A DNA stretch of 56,702 bases from Candidatus Methanoperedens sp. (GCA_026552835.1 JAPMTY010000090.1:1-56702), one strand, 5' to 3'. Positions 1 to 8,620 are shown, counted from the first letter of the stretch. Numbers and translations are program-made. The notes: generated by a model from the sequence alone, not told the origin.

Positions 1-211
1 CATTTTTTGCCATGTCGCTCAGTTCTTTTAATTCCTCAAGCCCTTTGAACCCTGTTTCTTTTCCCCTGTTTGCCTGCGCTTCCAGTTCGGAAACCAGTGC
101 CTCGGGAACAATGACCCTGGCATTCTTAAACTCCCCGGCTTTCAATTTTGCAGTAATGCGACCGTCAATGATAACGCTTGTATCTGGAACTATGGAAAAC
201 TCATCTTTCAT
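1..211 (-). CDS. PIN-domain ATPase (PINc/VapC-family ATPase), 5' part only
   Basis: This is the N-terminal 70 residues of a protein that runs off the left edge. The start ATG is at 209-211 on the minus strand. The visible peptide opens with MKDEFSIVPDTSVIIDGRIT, and the PDTSVIIDGR stretch is the typical first acidic motif of a PIN nuclease domain. The phrase VIVPEALVSELE is also PIN-like. The combination matches the large archaeal proteins that carry an N-terminal PIN domain followed by an ATPase and an RNA-binding domain. The ATPase part lies outside the window, so that assignment is inference. The gene is divergent from the glnA region, and the roughly 260-base spacer holds the promoters of both. 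Confidence 0.6.
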   Translation of the reverse strand, partial: MKDEFSIVPDTSVIIDGRITAKLKAGEFKNARVIVPEALVSELEAQANRGKETGFKGLEELKELSDMAKN

Positions 212-299
212 AATAATACAATAATTCTTTTGATGCTAAATATATTCTCGGATTCAACAGATATCCGGGATATTTTCGAGTATAATCCAATTTTCAAAA

Positions 300-320
300 T
301 TTATAGAAAACTATATACCT
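300..320 (+). promoter_or_regulatory. AT-rich TATA-like element upstream of glnA
   Basis: TTTATAG and CTATATA lie back to back here, followed at once by the small palindrome TACCTAGGTA (316-325). This is the best TATA candidate between the divergent PIN-ATPase gene and glnA. It would place a plus-strand start near 340, giving a leader long enough to include the 43-aa ORF at 470. No experimental support is available from sequence alone. Confidence 0.35.
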
Positions 321-434
321 AGGTAAACGGTAGCTTATGGTCGGTCTTGACATATCCTTTGAGGCAACCTCTCAATTTGGGAAATACATTGTAACAGTTG
401 ATTCAAAGTTAGCGAATCTACATTTGTCAAAAAA

Positions 435-448
435 GGTATGTTGGGACC
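435..448 (+). promoter_or_regulatory. Candidate NrpR operator (GGTA-N6-GACC)
   Basis: The element reads GGTA, six bases, GACC. The NrpR operator described in Methanosarcina is GGTA-N6-TACC, so this has one mismatch. It lies upstream of a glutamine synthetase gene that is followed by nrpR itself, which is where an NrpR site is expected. It sits downstream of the best TATA box, so it could act by roadblock, or a second promoter may exist close by. Confidence 0.4.
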
Positions 449-469
449 ACAACATCAAAGGAGAAAAAA

Positions 470-601
470 ATGAAAGCACCTGAAACGTTTCCAGAATTCA
501 CAAAAGATAACAGCATAGAATGGATAAGCACACAGGCGAGATATGCAAATCGAAAAGCTGTGATGACACAGAATGATTTATTAACACAGATAGTAATTTA
601 G
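470..601 (+). CDS. 43-aa small ORF in the glnA leader
   Basis: The ATG at 470 is preceded by a strong Shine-Dalgarno sequence (AAAGGAG, 457-463) at good spacing, better than that of glnA itself. The peptide starts MKAPETFPEFTKDN and ends QNDLLTQIVI, has no cysteines and no membrane segment, and stops 23 bases before the probable glnA start. It could be a real small protein co-expressed with glutamine synthetase, or a translated leader controlling glnA. Methanosarcina mazei is known to use a small protein (sP26) to stimulate GlnA1, but I see no demonstrated homology to it. A second overlapping ORF (337-483) has no good ribosome-binding site. Confidence 0.4.
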   Translation: MKAPETFPEFTKDNSIEWISTQARYANRKAVMTQNDLLTQIVI

Positions 602-624
602 ATTTAAAACTAAGGGTGATGATT

Positions 625-1950
625 ATGATTAAAACAAACGAAGATGTATTAAGCTCGATAGAAGAAAACCAGGTACGATTTTTAAGACTCCAGTTCGTTG
701 ACATCGGAGGGAATGTCAAGAATGTTGGTATTCCCGTTTCACAGGCTGAAAAAGCATTAAAATCGGGTATAGCTTTTGATGGCTCTTCAATCGAGGGATT
801 TGTCAGGATAGAAGAATCCGATATGGTGCTGAAACCGGATATCAATACTTACAGGATCCTTCCATGGGACGTAAGCGGCGGCAAAGTCGCAAGAATGATA
901 TGTGATGTCTATAAGCCCAACGGCAAGCCTTTTGAAGGCGACCCGCGCTTTGTTTTGAAGAGGGCCATACAGGAAGCTTCAAAACGCGGATATGTTATGA
1001 ATAATGGCCCTGAGCTTGAATTCTTTTTCTTCAAACGAAAAGACGACCAGGCAACCAACATACCTCATGACTTCGGGGGCTATTTTGATTTCCCTCCCAT
1101 TGACCAGGCAGAAGAAATCCGCCAGAACATCGTTGTAGCGCTTGAAAACATGGGCTTTAACATCGAAGCTTCCCATCACGAAGTCTCTATAGGACAGCAT
1201 GAGATAGATTTCAAGTATGCCGATGCATTAACCACTGCTGATAATGTCATCACGTTCAAGTTTGTCACGAAAACCATTGCTCGCATGAGCAACCTGCATG
1301 CCTCCTTCATGCCAAAACCCGTTTTCGGTATCAACGGTTCAGGAATGCATACAAACATATCCCTTTTCAAGGGGAACAAGAACGCTTTCTATGACGAGAC
1401 AATGGATATGGAAGTAAGCGATACGCTGAGATATTTCGTAGGCGGATTGAAGAAACATGTAAAATCCTTCACAGCGGTCACAAACCCGATAGTTAACTCA
1501 TATAAGAGGATAGTACCGGGTTATGAAGCGCCTGTGTATATCGCCTGGTCGGGCGCCAACCGCTCATCCATGATACGCATACCTGCAGCCAGAGGCATGA
1601 GTACACGTGTCGAGCTCAGGAGCCCTGACCCTTCATGCAATCCATACCTTTCCTTTGCTGTTATCCTGATGGCAGGACTTGACGGCGTTGAGAACCAGAT
1701 TGACCCGGGCGAGCCAACTACGCTTAACCTCTTCCACATGGACGATGAAGAACGGAAGAGCCATGGAATTGAATCACTCCCCGGCAGCCTGAAAGAGGCG
1801 CTGGACTACCTGGAAACCGATAGCATCATTCGGGATGCACTCGGAGAACACGTATATACCGATTTCATGAGGCTTGGAAGGGCTGAATGGGATGCATACA
1901 GGATAAGCGTACATGACTGGGAACTTAACCGCTATCTGAATATTGTATAA
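625..1950 (+). CDS. glnA: Glutamine synthetase, type I-alpha
   Basis: It catalyses ATP-dependent amidation of glutamate to glutamine, the entry point of ammonium assimilation, in the cytoplasm as a dodecamer. About 441 residues is normal for GSI-alpha. Visible motifs are FDGSSIEGF near the N-terminus, NGPELEFFFF (metal/glutamate site), GINGSGMHTN (ATP site) and NRSSMIRIP. The protein is strikingly close in wording to Bacillus GlnA. It includes the GFVRIEESDM segment carrying the arginine used for glutamine feedback in that family, and it lacks the adenylylation region of GSI-beta. The start is uncertain: GTG 616, ATG 619 and ATG 625 are in frame. I chose 625 because GGGTGAT at 614-620 then serves as ribosome-binding site. 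nrpR follows after nine bases, indicating one operon. Confidence 0.95.
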   Translation: MIKTNEDVLSSIEENQVRFLRLQFVDIGGNVKNVGIPVSQAEKALKSGIAFDGSSIEGFVRIEESDMVLKPDINTYRILPWDVSGGKVARMICDVYKPNGKPFEGDPRFVLKRAIQEASKRGYVMNNGPELEFFFFKRKDDQATNIPHDFGGYFDFPPIDQAEEIRQNIVVALENMGFNIEASHHEVSIGQHEIDFKYADALTTADNVITFKFVTKTIARMSNLHASFMPKPVFGINGSGMHTNISLFKGNKNAFYDETMDMEVSDTLRYFVGGLKKHVKSFTAVTNPIVNSYKRIVPGYEAPVYIAWSGANRSSMIRIPAARGMSTRVELRSPDPSCNPYLSFAVILMAGLDGVENQIDPGEPTTLNLFHMDDEERKSHGIESLPGSLKEALDYLETDSIIRDALGEHVYTDFMRLGRAEWDAYRISVHDWELNRYLNIV

Positions 1951-1959
1951 AACGGTGAA

Positions 1960-2949
1960 ATGAGCACGACCACTATCGACTCAATGGTGCAGAGGAAACT
2001 CATCGAAATACTGAGGATACTCTTTGAGAACAAAGAACCGATAGGGGCGCGGCTGATAGCCGACAGGATGAATGAACGCGGATACCCCATTGGCGAGCGG
2101 GGCGTCCGTTATCACCTCCGCATCCTCGATGAGCGCGGCCTCACCCTGCGCCACGGTTATGACGGCAGGGTTATTACCGAAAGCGGGATACATGAACTTA
2201 ATAATGCGCTTGTTGGGGACAGGCTTGGTTTCATCATCACAAGGATAGAGAAACTGATATATGATACCACTTTTGACCTGAAATCTGGGGAAGGAAGTGT
2301 GATTATCAATACTTCAATAATCGACAGGAAAGATGTTGACCGGGCATTCGAGATAATGAAGCATGTGATTTATGAAGGTTATTGCTTCAGTCCGTATATA
2401 AAATTAATAGAGGAAGAGGAAGTGGCTCAGGATATTGATATCCCTGAAGGTAAAGTAGGCATAGCCACGATGTGCAGTATAACGATTGACGGGATTTTGC
2501 TTAAGAGCGGGATTCCTGTGACGCCTAAATATGGGGGCTTGCTGGAAGTAAAGAACAGGAAAGCTGTAGGGTTTGAGGATATTATTATTTATAACGGGAC
2601 TTCGATTGACCCGATGCGTATTTTTATTTCAAAAAAGATGACAAGGGTTCTTGATGCTGTGGATACGGGTTCAGGCAGGCTTCTTGCAAATTTGCGGGAG
2701 ATTCCGGTGTCGGCTGTCCCCGAGGCTGAAAAAATCATGGAATCCGCAAGAGGTATTGGTATTTCAAACGTCGTGCAAATCGGGAAGCCCGGCAAATCGG
2801 TTCTGGACGCGCCTGTTGAAACAGGGAAAGTCGGCGTGGCGGTTTATGCTGGAACGAATATAATGGCTGCTGTTGAAGAAAGCGGGATTGATGTTACAAC
2901 TTATCCGATTTCTACTGTTATGGATTTCAAGGAATTGAAAAAGCTGTAA
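1960..2949 (+). CDS. nrpR: Nitrogen regulator NrpR (single-domain NrpRI type)
   Basis: This is a transcriptional repressor of nitrogen-assimilation genes in methanogen-related archaea, released from DNA by 2-oxoglutarate. Residues about 10-80 form a winged helix-turn-helix (LIADRMNERGYPIGERGVRYHL), and the remaining about 240 residues form one NrpR ligand/dimer domain. Methanococcus NrpR has two such domains in one chain. Methanosarcina splits them into NrpRI (HTH plus one domain, about this length) and NrpRII, so this protein matches NrpRI and a partner should exist elsewhere. The ATG at 1960 lies nine bases after the glnA stop, with GGTGA just ahead. Co-transcription with its probable target glnA implies autoregulation, consistent with the candidate operator at 435-448. 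Confidence 0.9.
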   Translation: MSTTTIDSMVQRKLIEILRILFENKEPIGARLIADRMNERGYPIGERGVRYHLRILDERGLTLRHGYDGRVITESGIHELNNALVGDRLGFIITRIEKLIYDTTFDLKSGEGSVIINTSIIDRKDVDRAFEIMKHVIYEGYCFSPYIKLIEEEEVAQDIDIPEGKVGIATMCSITIDGILLKSGIPVTPKYGGLLEVKNRKAVGFEDIIIYNGTSIDPMRIFISKKMTRVLDAVDTGSGRLLANLREIPVSAVPEAEKIMESARGIGISNVVQIGKPGKSVLDAPVETGKVGVAVYAGTNIMAAVEESGIDVTTYPISTVMDFKELKKL

Positions 2950-2950
2950 G

Positions 2951-2960
2951 GTTTTTTTTT
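2951..2960 (+). terminator. Oligo-T terminator after nrpR
   Basis: A run of nine Ts starts three bases after the nrpR stop. T-tracts without a hairpin are enough for archaeal RNA polymerase to terminate, so this probably ends the glnA-nrpR transcript. There is no convincing stem. Confidence 0.45.
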
Positions 2961-3020
2961 GGATGGGAATTGTTATGGCATAACAGGGAATAATAATATT
3001 TGAAATCCAATTTCAAAATT

Positions 3021-4349
3021 ATGAATAAAAAAATCATAATCACGCTTATTGCAGCGTTATTGTTTATAGCGATTTTTGCTGGTTTGATGGCCCGGCATAT
3101 CCCGCCAAAAACGCCCACATACGCGCAAATAAACAATACATTAAGCTCTGAATGGGCAAACTCAAAGAACGATTTAGGGAAAGTCAAAATCGCAGTTCTC
3201 TACGAAACCGTAACCGACGGCGGCCTGTATGGCAGAAGCGATGAAGAAGCGATTAGTGTGATTAATGAAACAAAGGCAGACTTCATCTTTCGGGGATTCT
3301 GGCGATGGGCTGAAGTGCCTGATTCCTGCGGGCAAATAAACTCCGCTTCGTTAGCGAAGCAGTGCAAAATCAGCGGCCACAGCTATGAACAACTCGCGAA
3401 TATGATTGCAAAAATAAAGCAGGAAAATCCGAACATAATATTTACCGGCGCGATTCCTGCACAGATAATACAAAGGCAGGCGATATGGAACCCGAAAACC
3501 GGAGAGATTATAAATTACCCTGAGACGTGGAATATGGCGCTTGATCCCGGCAAATGGGGCATCAACATGTCCAAGGAAAAATTCCAGTGCGAATTCGGAA
3601 AAACGCAATCCTGGGTTCCGAATGATTTTGACTGCCGCCTCTATGATCCTTCAAGCGTGCCTGCTTATTTCCCGGACATAACAAATCCGGAATACCGGAA
3701 ACTTCTTATAAGCTGGGGTGAAAGGCAAATAGACGCGGGCGCTGACGGCGTATGGATCGATATGCTGACCAGCAATTCAGGATTCCTTGCAAGGCTGACG
3801 AAGGACATAAACCATCCGGGTGTGAAAGCAACTTATGAGGCAACTAACGGAATTGTTGATGAACTGCACGAATACGGAAAGTCAAAAAACAGAACCGTAT
3901 TTATCGGGACCTGGTCTCCGTCATCGCTATATCCTTATGCCCCGGCAAATTATGATTTTGTCACAATCAGCCCCCGCATAGAAGAAGTAAGGGCTATGAA
4001 ACTTAACGAAAGCAGGTGGGATAGCGAAATAACAAGTATCAGGCAAAGGTTCGGAAGTATTCCGGTTTTTGTTTTCATAGACTGGGCATCCACCACAAAC
4101 ACGCAGCTTGGCGCATTCAGCCAGGCATTAACCAAAGAGCAGCAAAGTGAATTCCTAACGTCTGCAGATAATTTCTTTACAAGCCGGGGATTTATCTTTA
4201 TTTACCCGCTGCATGGCGGATGGATGGGCGAGGACGCGACAGTCCTATCGTTTGGGAAACTGAGGTATTATGACAGCCTTGCGCCTGAATTTGACACTTA
4301 TCAAACCATAAAAGAGCTTGCGAATAATAAAGCGAGAATTTCTGACTGA
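3021..4349 (+). CDS. Membrane-anchored putative glycosidase-like (TIM-barrel) protein
   Basis: I do not recognise the exact family. The chosen start, ATG 3021, gives MNKKIIITLIAALLFIAIFAG, a short basic N-terminus followed by a single hydrophobic segment: a signal anchor or signal peptide exporting the rest. An upstream in-frame TTG at 3000 is less likely. The roughly 420-residue exported part has features of (beta/alpha)8 glycoside hydrolases. There is an early strand with VLYETVTDGGLYG, an IIFTGAIPAQ strand, and near the middle DAGADGVWIDM, which resembles strand-end acidic residues of GH114/TM1410-like enzymes. Late strands read VFVFIDWAS and FIFIYPLHGG. The substrate is unknown. The gene is convergent with the multihaem cytochrome gene only seven bases away. 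Confidence 0.45.
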   Translation: MNKKIIITLIAALLFIAIFAGLMARHIPPKTPTYAQINNTLSSEWANSKNDLGKVKIAVLYETVTDGGLYGRSDEEAISVINETKADFIFRGFWRWAEVPDSCGQINSASLAKQCKISGHSYEQLANMIAKIKQENPNIIFTGAIPAQIIQRQAIWNPKTGEIINYPETWNMALDPGKWGINMSKEKFQCEFGKTQSWVPNDFDCRLYDPSSVPAYFPDITNPEYRKLLISWGERQIDAGADGVWIDMLTSNSGFLARLTKDINHPGVKATYEATNGIVDELHEYGKSKNRTVFIGTWSPSSLYPYAPANYDFVTISPRIEEVRAMKLNESRWDSEITSIRQRFGSIPVFVFIDWASTTNTQLGAFSQALTKEQQSEFLTSADNFFTSRGFIFIYPLHGGWMGEDATVLSFGKLRYYDSLAPEFDTYQTIKELANNKARISD

Positions 4350-4356
4350 AACCTAC

Positions 4357-5574
4357 TCAATCACCACCACCACCTCCGCCACCGCCCCCAGGATTATTTG
4401 ACGAATGGCATCGGCTTCCGGTGCATGAAGTCTCTATATATCGAACAGGATGACAAGTTACGCATGAGAGCGGTCTTTCGCCACGCCCGCCAATATGTTC
4501 ACCAACTCTTTGATGCACAAAGTTAGCAGGCGTAAAACCATCCGGGGAATGACATTGGGCGCAGTCGGTACTCATACCGGCGTGGGTCGAAGGCGGCTGA
4601 TGACAATCTACACATCCTGCAGCAGTCCCGGTATAGGTTCCATGATGGCACTGGTCGCATGTGAGGGTCGCATGCTTTCCAGTTAATGCGAATGTTGAAT
4701 GATCAAACGTTGCAGGTTTCCAGCCAGCCGTAGTGTGGCATTTATCGCAGTTACTCACAATCCCCGCAACGTGATTTGCTGGCACTTTGTGGCAGCCTGC
4801 ACACATCGATGATGTCCCGTTATAGACTCCATGGTGACACTGGTCACATGTTAGTGGTTGATGTTTTCCTGTCAATGGGAATGTTGAATGGTCAAAAGTT
4901 GCAGGTTTCCAGCCTGCCGTAGTGTGGCATTTATCACAGTTTCCAGTAATCCCGGGGATATGATTTGATGGCACCTTATGGCAGGATTCGCAATTGGGAC
5001 TCGTACCATTGTATTTGTCGCCCGGGTGACATTTTTCACAGCTCAAAGTTGCATGCACGCCCACAAGTTTGAAATTGGTATGAGCTTTGTGGCATGCGTC
5101 GCATTGGGCAAGTGTAATAACACGCGGTTGACCTGATTGGTTATGGACGAGACGGCTGTGGCAATCGGCGCATAATACGGATTTGTCCATATGCAAGGCA
5201 TGTTTTGCCTCAATGGTCTTATCAGTAAGATTTCGGGTTTCATTGTGGCATGCAAGACATTGGTCGTTTTTTACCCTTCTCACGATTTGAATAGGCACCG
5301 TAAAATTTCCTGAAAAATGGGCAACGACTTGCTCTACTCCCCGCACTTTCTCCCCGATAAAGCCATTCAGTCCTGGTTCTGAATGGCAATTAAGACACAC
5401 TGCCTTCGGGCCGTGCGTTGAATTTTGCCAGGAGTTGTAGTAAAAATTCATTTCATGGCAGGAGTTACAAAACGCAGGCTGTGTGGTCACAAGCTGAACC
5501 CCAACACCCCCGACGATTATTACAATTGCCAGAATTGCCAGTGAAGTTATCGAAATTACTTTACCAAACACCAT
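4357..5574 (-). CDS. Multihaem c-type cytochrome, NapC/NirT-like N-terminus, 15-16 haem sites
   Basis: This is a probable membrane-anchored, extracytoplasmic electron-transfer protein. An N-terminal hydrophobic segment (residues 6-28) precedes 15 CXXCH motifs with first cysteines at 36, 60, 106, 135, 158, 179, 195, 213, 243, 258, 276, 306, 321, 338 and 371. One CX4CH site lies at 384-390. The first four motifs and the sequence CNSCHEMNFYYNSW resemble the NapC/NirT quinol-dehydrogenase family. Residues about 179-370 consist of a roughly 63-residue, three-haem unit repeated three times, with HTTAGWKPATFDHSTF as the conserved spacer. The chain ends in a glycine run. Such cytochromes are used by anaerobic methanotrophic archaea to move electrons from membrane carriers outward. 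The donor and acceptor here are unknown. Confidence 0.9.
   Translation of the reverse strand: MVFGKVISITSLAILAIVIIVGGVGVQLVTTQPAFCNSCHEMNFYYNSWQNSTHGPKAVCLNCHSEPGLNGFIGEKVRGVEQVVAHFSGNFTVPIQIVRRVKNDQCLACHNETRNLTDKTIEAKHALHMDKSVLCADCHSRLVHNQSGQPRVITLAQCDACHKAHTNFKLVGVHATLSCEKCHPGDKYNGTSPNCESCHKVPSNHIPGITGNCDKCHTTAGWKPATFDHSTFPLTGKHQPLTCDQCHHGVYNGTSSMCAGCHKVPANHVAGIVSNCDKCHTTAGWKPATFDHSTFALTGKHATLTCDQCHHGTYTGTAAGCVDCHQPPSTHAGMSTDCAQCHSPDGFTPANFVHQRVGEHIGGRGERPLSCVTCHPVRYIETSCTGSRCHSSNNPGGGGGGGGGD
4668..5050 (-). repeat. Tandem repeat units inside the multihaem cytochrome gene
   Basis: Two nearly identical units of about 190 bp (roughly 4668-4860 and 4860-5050) encode the three-haem module ending in CDKCHTTAGWKPATFDHSTF. 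A third, more diverged copy lies on each side. High nucleotide identity, including third codon positions, indicates recent internal duplication. Confidence 0.7.
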
Positions 5575-5664
5575 GATTATTAAATGGAATATATATTGCC
5601 AATATCTAATTAGTCTTTGGTTGGATGAGTTTGCGCTTTATTTAGAATACCGCAAAGCAAATAA

Positions 5665-6132
5665 TCATAAACTGTTTTTCTTGCCTACGTTTTTCAAAAA
5701 ACCCACCCACCTGCGCGCATCATCGACTTTCTGTTTTATTTCATCTTTTGACTCTATCAATCTGACCCTGCCGGCTTCGCAGTCCCTTAAATCCATGATA
5801 GCGCGGATGAGGCTTGCAATCTCGTTATATAATCGTTTTGCATCCTCGCGTGTGAGAAGGGTTTTTGAAAGGACCTCCTCATCCTCTTTTGCCTTTGTTT
5901 CAAGTAAATTCACAAGTTCCAGAAGGCGGGTTTTTTCCTCCTCTGAAATGTCTTTTTTGTGAATACATCGCCAGATAAGCTCATGAAGTTTAATGTTTTT
6001 CCCATTCACCATAACTTCATCGGGAACCTGTTCGCCTACCCAGATAAGATACCGGTGCAGCCCGTTAAGTAAATGTTCCCGTTCTTCCAAGGAGATATAA
6101 TCATCAAGCCTGACCGGTTCTTCGTTATTCAT
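5665..6132 (-). CDS. Conserved archaeal helical protein (resembles DUF5788 family)
   Basis: This is a 155-residue soluble, charged, mostly helical protein without cysteine clusters or membrane segments. The N-terminal stretch LEEREHLLNGLHRYLIWVGE followed by VMVNGKNIKLHELIW resembles a family I know from Methanosarcinales annotated as DUF5788. That naming is from memory and not verified. The C-terminal half (residues about 65-150) is probably coiled-coil. Its start lies nine bases after the trxB stop, so the two genes are co-transcribed, but no functional link to thioredoxin is visible in the protein. Confidence 0.65.
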   Translation of the reverse strand: MNNEEPVRLDDYISLEEREHLLNGLHRYLIWVGEQVPDEVMVNGKNIKLHELIWRCIHKKDISEEEKTRLLELVNLLETKAKEDEEVLSKTLLTREDAKRLYNEIASLIRAIMDLRDCEAGRVRLIESKDEIKQKVDDARRWVGFLKNVGKKNSL

Positions 6133-6140
6133 TGCCCGGT

Positions 6141-7052
6141 CTATATTCCTTCAATATACCTTTCGGCAGAAACAGCGGCGATTGCCCCGTCGCCTACTGC
6201 TGTAGCTATCTGGCGCAAAGGAGTGACCCTGCAATCGCCTGCTGCGAAAATTCCCTTTACCGAGGTTTCCATTTTATCATTTACTATAATAAAACCACGC
6301 TCGTCCTTTTTTATATTTGCAGCAAACGCTGTGTTGGGAATAAGTCCCACATATATGAAAACCCCGTCTGTTTTTATTTCGGATAACGCGTTTGTCTTTA
6401 CGTTCCTGAGAATCACTTTCCCGACTATCTTATCGCCTGCTATTTCTTCCACGACTGAATCCCAGACAAAGCTAATTTTTGGGTTTGCAAAAGCATGTTC
6501 CTGGTTAATCTTCTCGGCGCGAAGTTTGTCCCGTCGGTGCACGATAATCACTTTCTTTGCCATCTTGGTGAGGTAAATGGCTTCCGTGATGGCGGAATCT
6601 CCCCCGCCGACTACCACGACGACCTTTTCCCTGAAAAAAAAGCCGTCGCAGGTAGCGCAATACGAGACCCCTTTCCCAATAAAATCAAGCTCTCCTTTGG
6701 CACCCAATTTTTTAGGCGTGGTGCCGGTGGCTATTATCACGGTTTTTGTCTCAAAATCCCCTTCATGTGTTTTCACTATTTTTGTTGCCCCCCTGTCTTC
6801 TATCCCGCTGACCTCGACCAGGCCTTTAATATCAAGCCCGAATTTCAGGGCATGCTCCTCAAATTTCATCGCGAGGTCTCCCCCGGATATTTCAAGGAAA
6901 CCCGGGAAGTTCTCCACAAGGTCTGTAATGATAATCTGCCCGCCGACTCCTATTTTTTCAACCAGCAATGCGTTTAACATAGCGCGCTTTACGTATATCC
7001 CGGCTGTCAGGCCTGCGGGTCCGCCTCCGATAATAACGACATCATATACCAT
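6141..7052 (-). CDS. trxB: Thioredoxin-disulfide reductase
   Basis: This FAD-containing flavoenzyme reduces thioredoxin. The N-terminal FAD motif is GGGPAGLTAG (residues 9-18), the redox-active CATC pair is at C132/C135, the second nucleotide-binding motif GGGDSAITEA follows at about 149, and the C-terminal FAD motif FAAGDCR lies near residue 270. Length (303 aa) is typical of low-molecular-weight TrxR. The second Rossmann segment continues IIVHRRDKLRAE; the HRR in this position usually marks NADPH binding, so NADPH is likely although some archaeal homologues use other donors. No thioredoxin gene is adjacent. Confidence 0.95.
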   Translation of the reverse strand: MVYDVVIIGGGPAGLTAGIYVKRAMLNALLVEKIGVGGQIIITDLVENFPGFLEISGGDLAMKFEEHALKFGLDIKGLVEVSGIEDRGATKIVKTHEGDFETKTVIIATGTTPKKLGAKGELDFIGKGVSYCATCDGFFFREKVVVVVGGGDSAITEAIYLTKMAKKVIIVHRRDKLRAEKINQEHAFANPKISFVWDSVVEEIAGDKIVGKVILRNVKTNALSEIKTDGVFIYVGLIPNTAFAANIKKDERGFIIVNDKMETSVKGIFAAGDCRVTPLRQIATAVGDGAIAAVSAERYIEGI

Positions 7053-7148
7053 ATTATTTCATTCCTTGTGCTGTCATGTATGGATGTTGAATTAAATAAT
7101 ACCATCCTTTTACATGGCTGTGGGACTTGCACCTAAAAGTTTGAGATT

Positions 7149-8438
7149 TTATCTTTTTATTTTGTACTTCCATGCCCAATAAATTAGAACTAAAAACGCT
7201 ATTATCAACACCGCAAACATTACGTTGTAAACCAATGGCTTTTTAGTTACTTCAGATGTTTGAACTGGCACAGCAGTAGTAACACTTTGCGAAGGAGTTG
7301 GCTGTATAGAAGGGCTGTAGATTACCTGTATAAGCTCGGTCCTATTATTCCCTTTTTCATCCACTGCTGTTATGGAGATATTATTTATTCCTTCGGCGAG
7401 TGTGATGACCTGGTTCCATGACTCTTTTCCTGCAAATTTTCCATTGACCAGGACTTCACTAATTCCGCTTTTATCAAAAGCCGTCCCAGATACGGTAATT
7501 GTTTTGCCTGTGGATATTTCGCCTGATTTGGGTTTTTCGATTGATATATCTGGCGGGATGGTGTCGGGTATGCTGAATATATGCCATGTTTTACCAGACG
7601 CCGCATAGATATAATCACCGGTCGGATGGATGGCTATGGCGGCTCTGTCTGCGGTTTCGGTGATGAAAAAACTATCAATAATCTTTGGTGAATAGGGATT
7701 GCTGGCATCCAGCAAATCAAATTCGGATGTGCCATCAGCCATTGCAAGATAAACACCATTTTCCGATATTTGTATATCATATAGATTTTTCCCGACTGAA
7801 TGATACACCTCAGTCGGGTTTGTAGGGTCGGATATATCGACTATATAGAATCCTGTTCTCTCTGCCCCGCTCAAAAATGCGTAATTTCCGGAAACTGCAA
7901 CTGCTATACCACCCCACCCCTCAAAGAAACCGCTGATGTTGGATTTCAAGACATAGAACTTACCGATAAGTTCCGGTTTTCTTCTGTCACTTAAATCAAA
8001 GATGAGCATTCCGGTATTGGAATCGGCGACGTACATGTATTTACCGGATACAGCGACATCATTTGCCGAATCTGGATAATTTATCTGGTACATTCTTTTT
8101 GGGTTTTCCGGATCGCTTATATTCAGTACATATATCCATCCCGAGCCTGATGCGATGTACATCTGTACTTCTGAAATTGATAGTCCAACTACCCGGCCTG
8201 GTTCGTCAAAATCTGTAAATCTGGTGATGAGTTTAGGTAACCTGGGATTGCTTGTGTTGTATACCAGAAGTGAGTTCCAGTCCGCTATAAATAGGTAATC
8301 TTTGAAAAATTCTGCGCTATGGGGTTCTTGCGTTGTAAACGTGCCAATCTCGGTCAGGTTTTTTTGTGGATTTGCCTCTGCTAATCCCACAGTGATAGAC
8401 GATAGTAACACAAGGAGAAAAAAACCCCGACCTTTCAT
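7149..8438 (-). CDS. Secreted LVIVD-type beta-propeller protein with C-terminal membrane anchor
   Basis: An N-terminal signal peptide (MKGRGFFLLVLLSSITVGLA) is followed by a beta-propeller of repeats with the pattern VSGNYAF...GFYIVDISDPTNP, recognisable as LVIVD repeats (residues about 25-295). Next comes a roughly 75-residue Ig-like domain (ISIEKPKSGEISTGKTITVS, similar to bacterial glucodextranase-B type modules). A Thr/Pro/Ser linker and one hydrophobic segment (residues about 404-423) with a basic tail follow. It is therefore an exported protein displayed on the cell surface, probably for binding. It has no PGF-CTERM motif, unlike its downstream neighbour. No catalytic residues are evident. 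Confidence 0.75.
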   Translation of the reverse strand: MKGRGFFLLVLLSSITVGLAEANPQKNLTEIGTFTTQEPHSAEFFKDYLFIADWNSLLVYNTSNPRLPKLITRFTDFDEPGRVVGLSISEVQMYIASGSGWIYVLNISDPENPKRMYQINYPDSANDVAVSGKYMYVADSNTGMLIFDLSDRRKPELIGKFYVLKSNISGFFEGWGGIAVAVSGNYAFLSGAERTGFYIVDISDPTNPTEVYHSVGKNLYDIQISENGVYLAMADGTSEFDLLDASNPYSPKIIDSFFITETADRAAIAIHPTGDYIYAASGKTWHIFSIPDTIPPDISIEKPKSGEISTGKTITVSGTAFDKSGISEVLVNGKFAGKESWNQVITLAEGINNISITAVDEKGNNRTELIQVIYSPSIQPTPSQSVTTAVPVQTSEVTKKPLVYNVMFAVLIIAFLVLIYWAWKYKIKR

Positions 8439-8620
8439 AATCAGATTTATGAGTATGAAGTTATTTAAGTTTATCTAGCCGGTTCTTAACGGTAGTATGC
8501 CGACAAGAAAACAAAACAACCATAATACACACTCACTTAAAAAGTGCGATGAAAGCAAAGCAGCATCAAATGTGATTATGGCATCATTCTTTATTTTTCG
8601 CGCTGAAATATTCCTGAAAT

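Noticed and set aside
337..483. 48-aa ORF starting near the predicted glnA transcript start
   Set aside because: It lacks a ribosome-binding site and overlaps the better-supported 43-aa ORF and the candidate operator; a leaderless gene is possible but unsupported.
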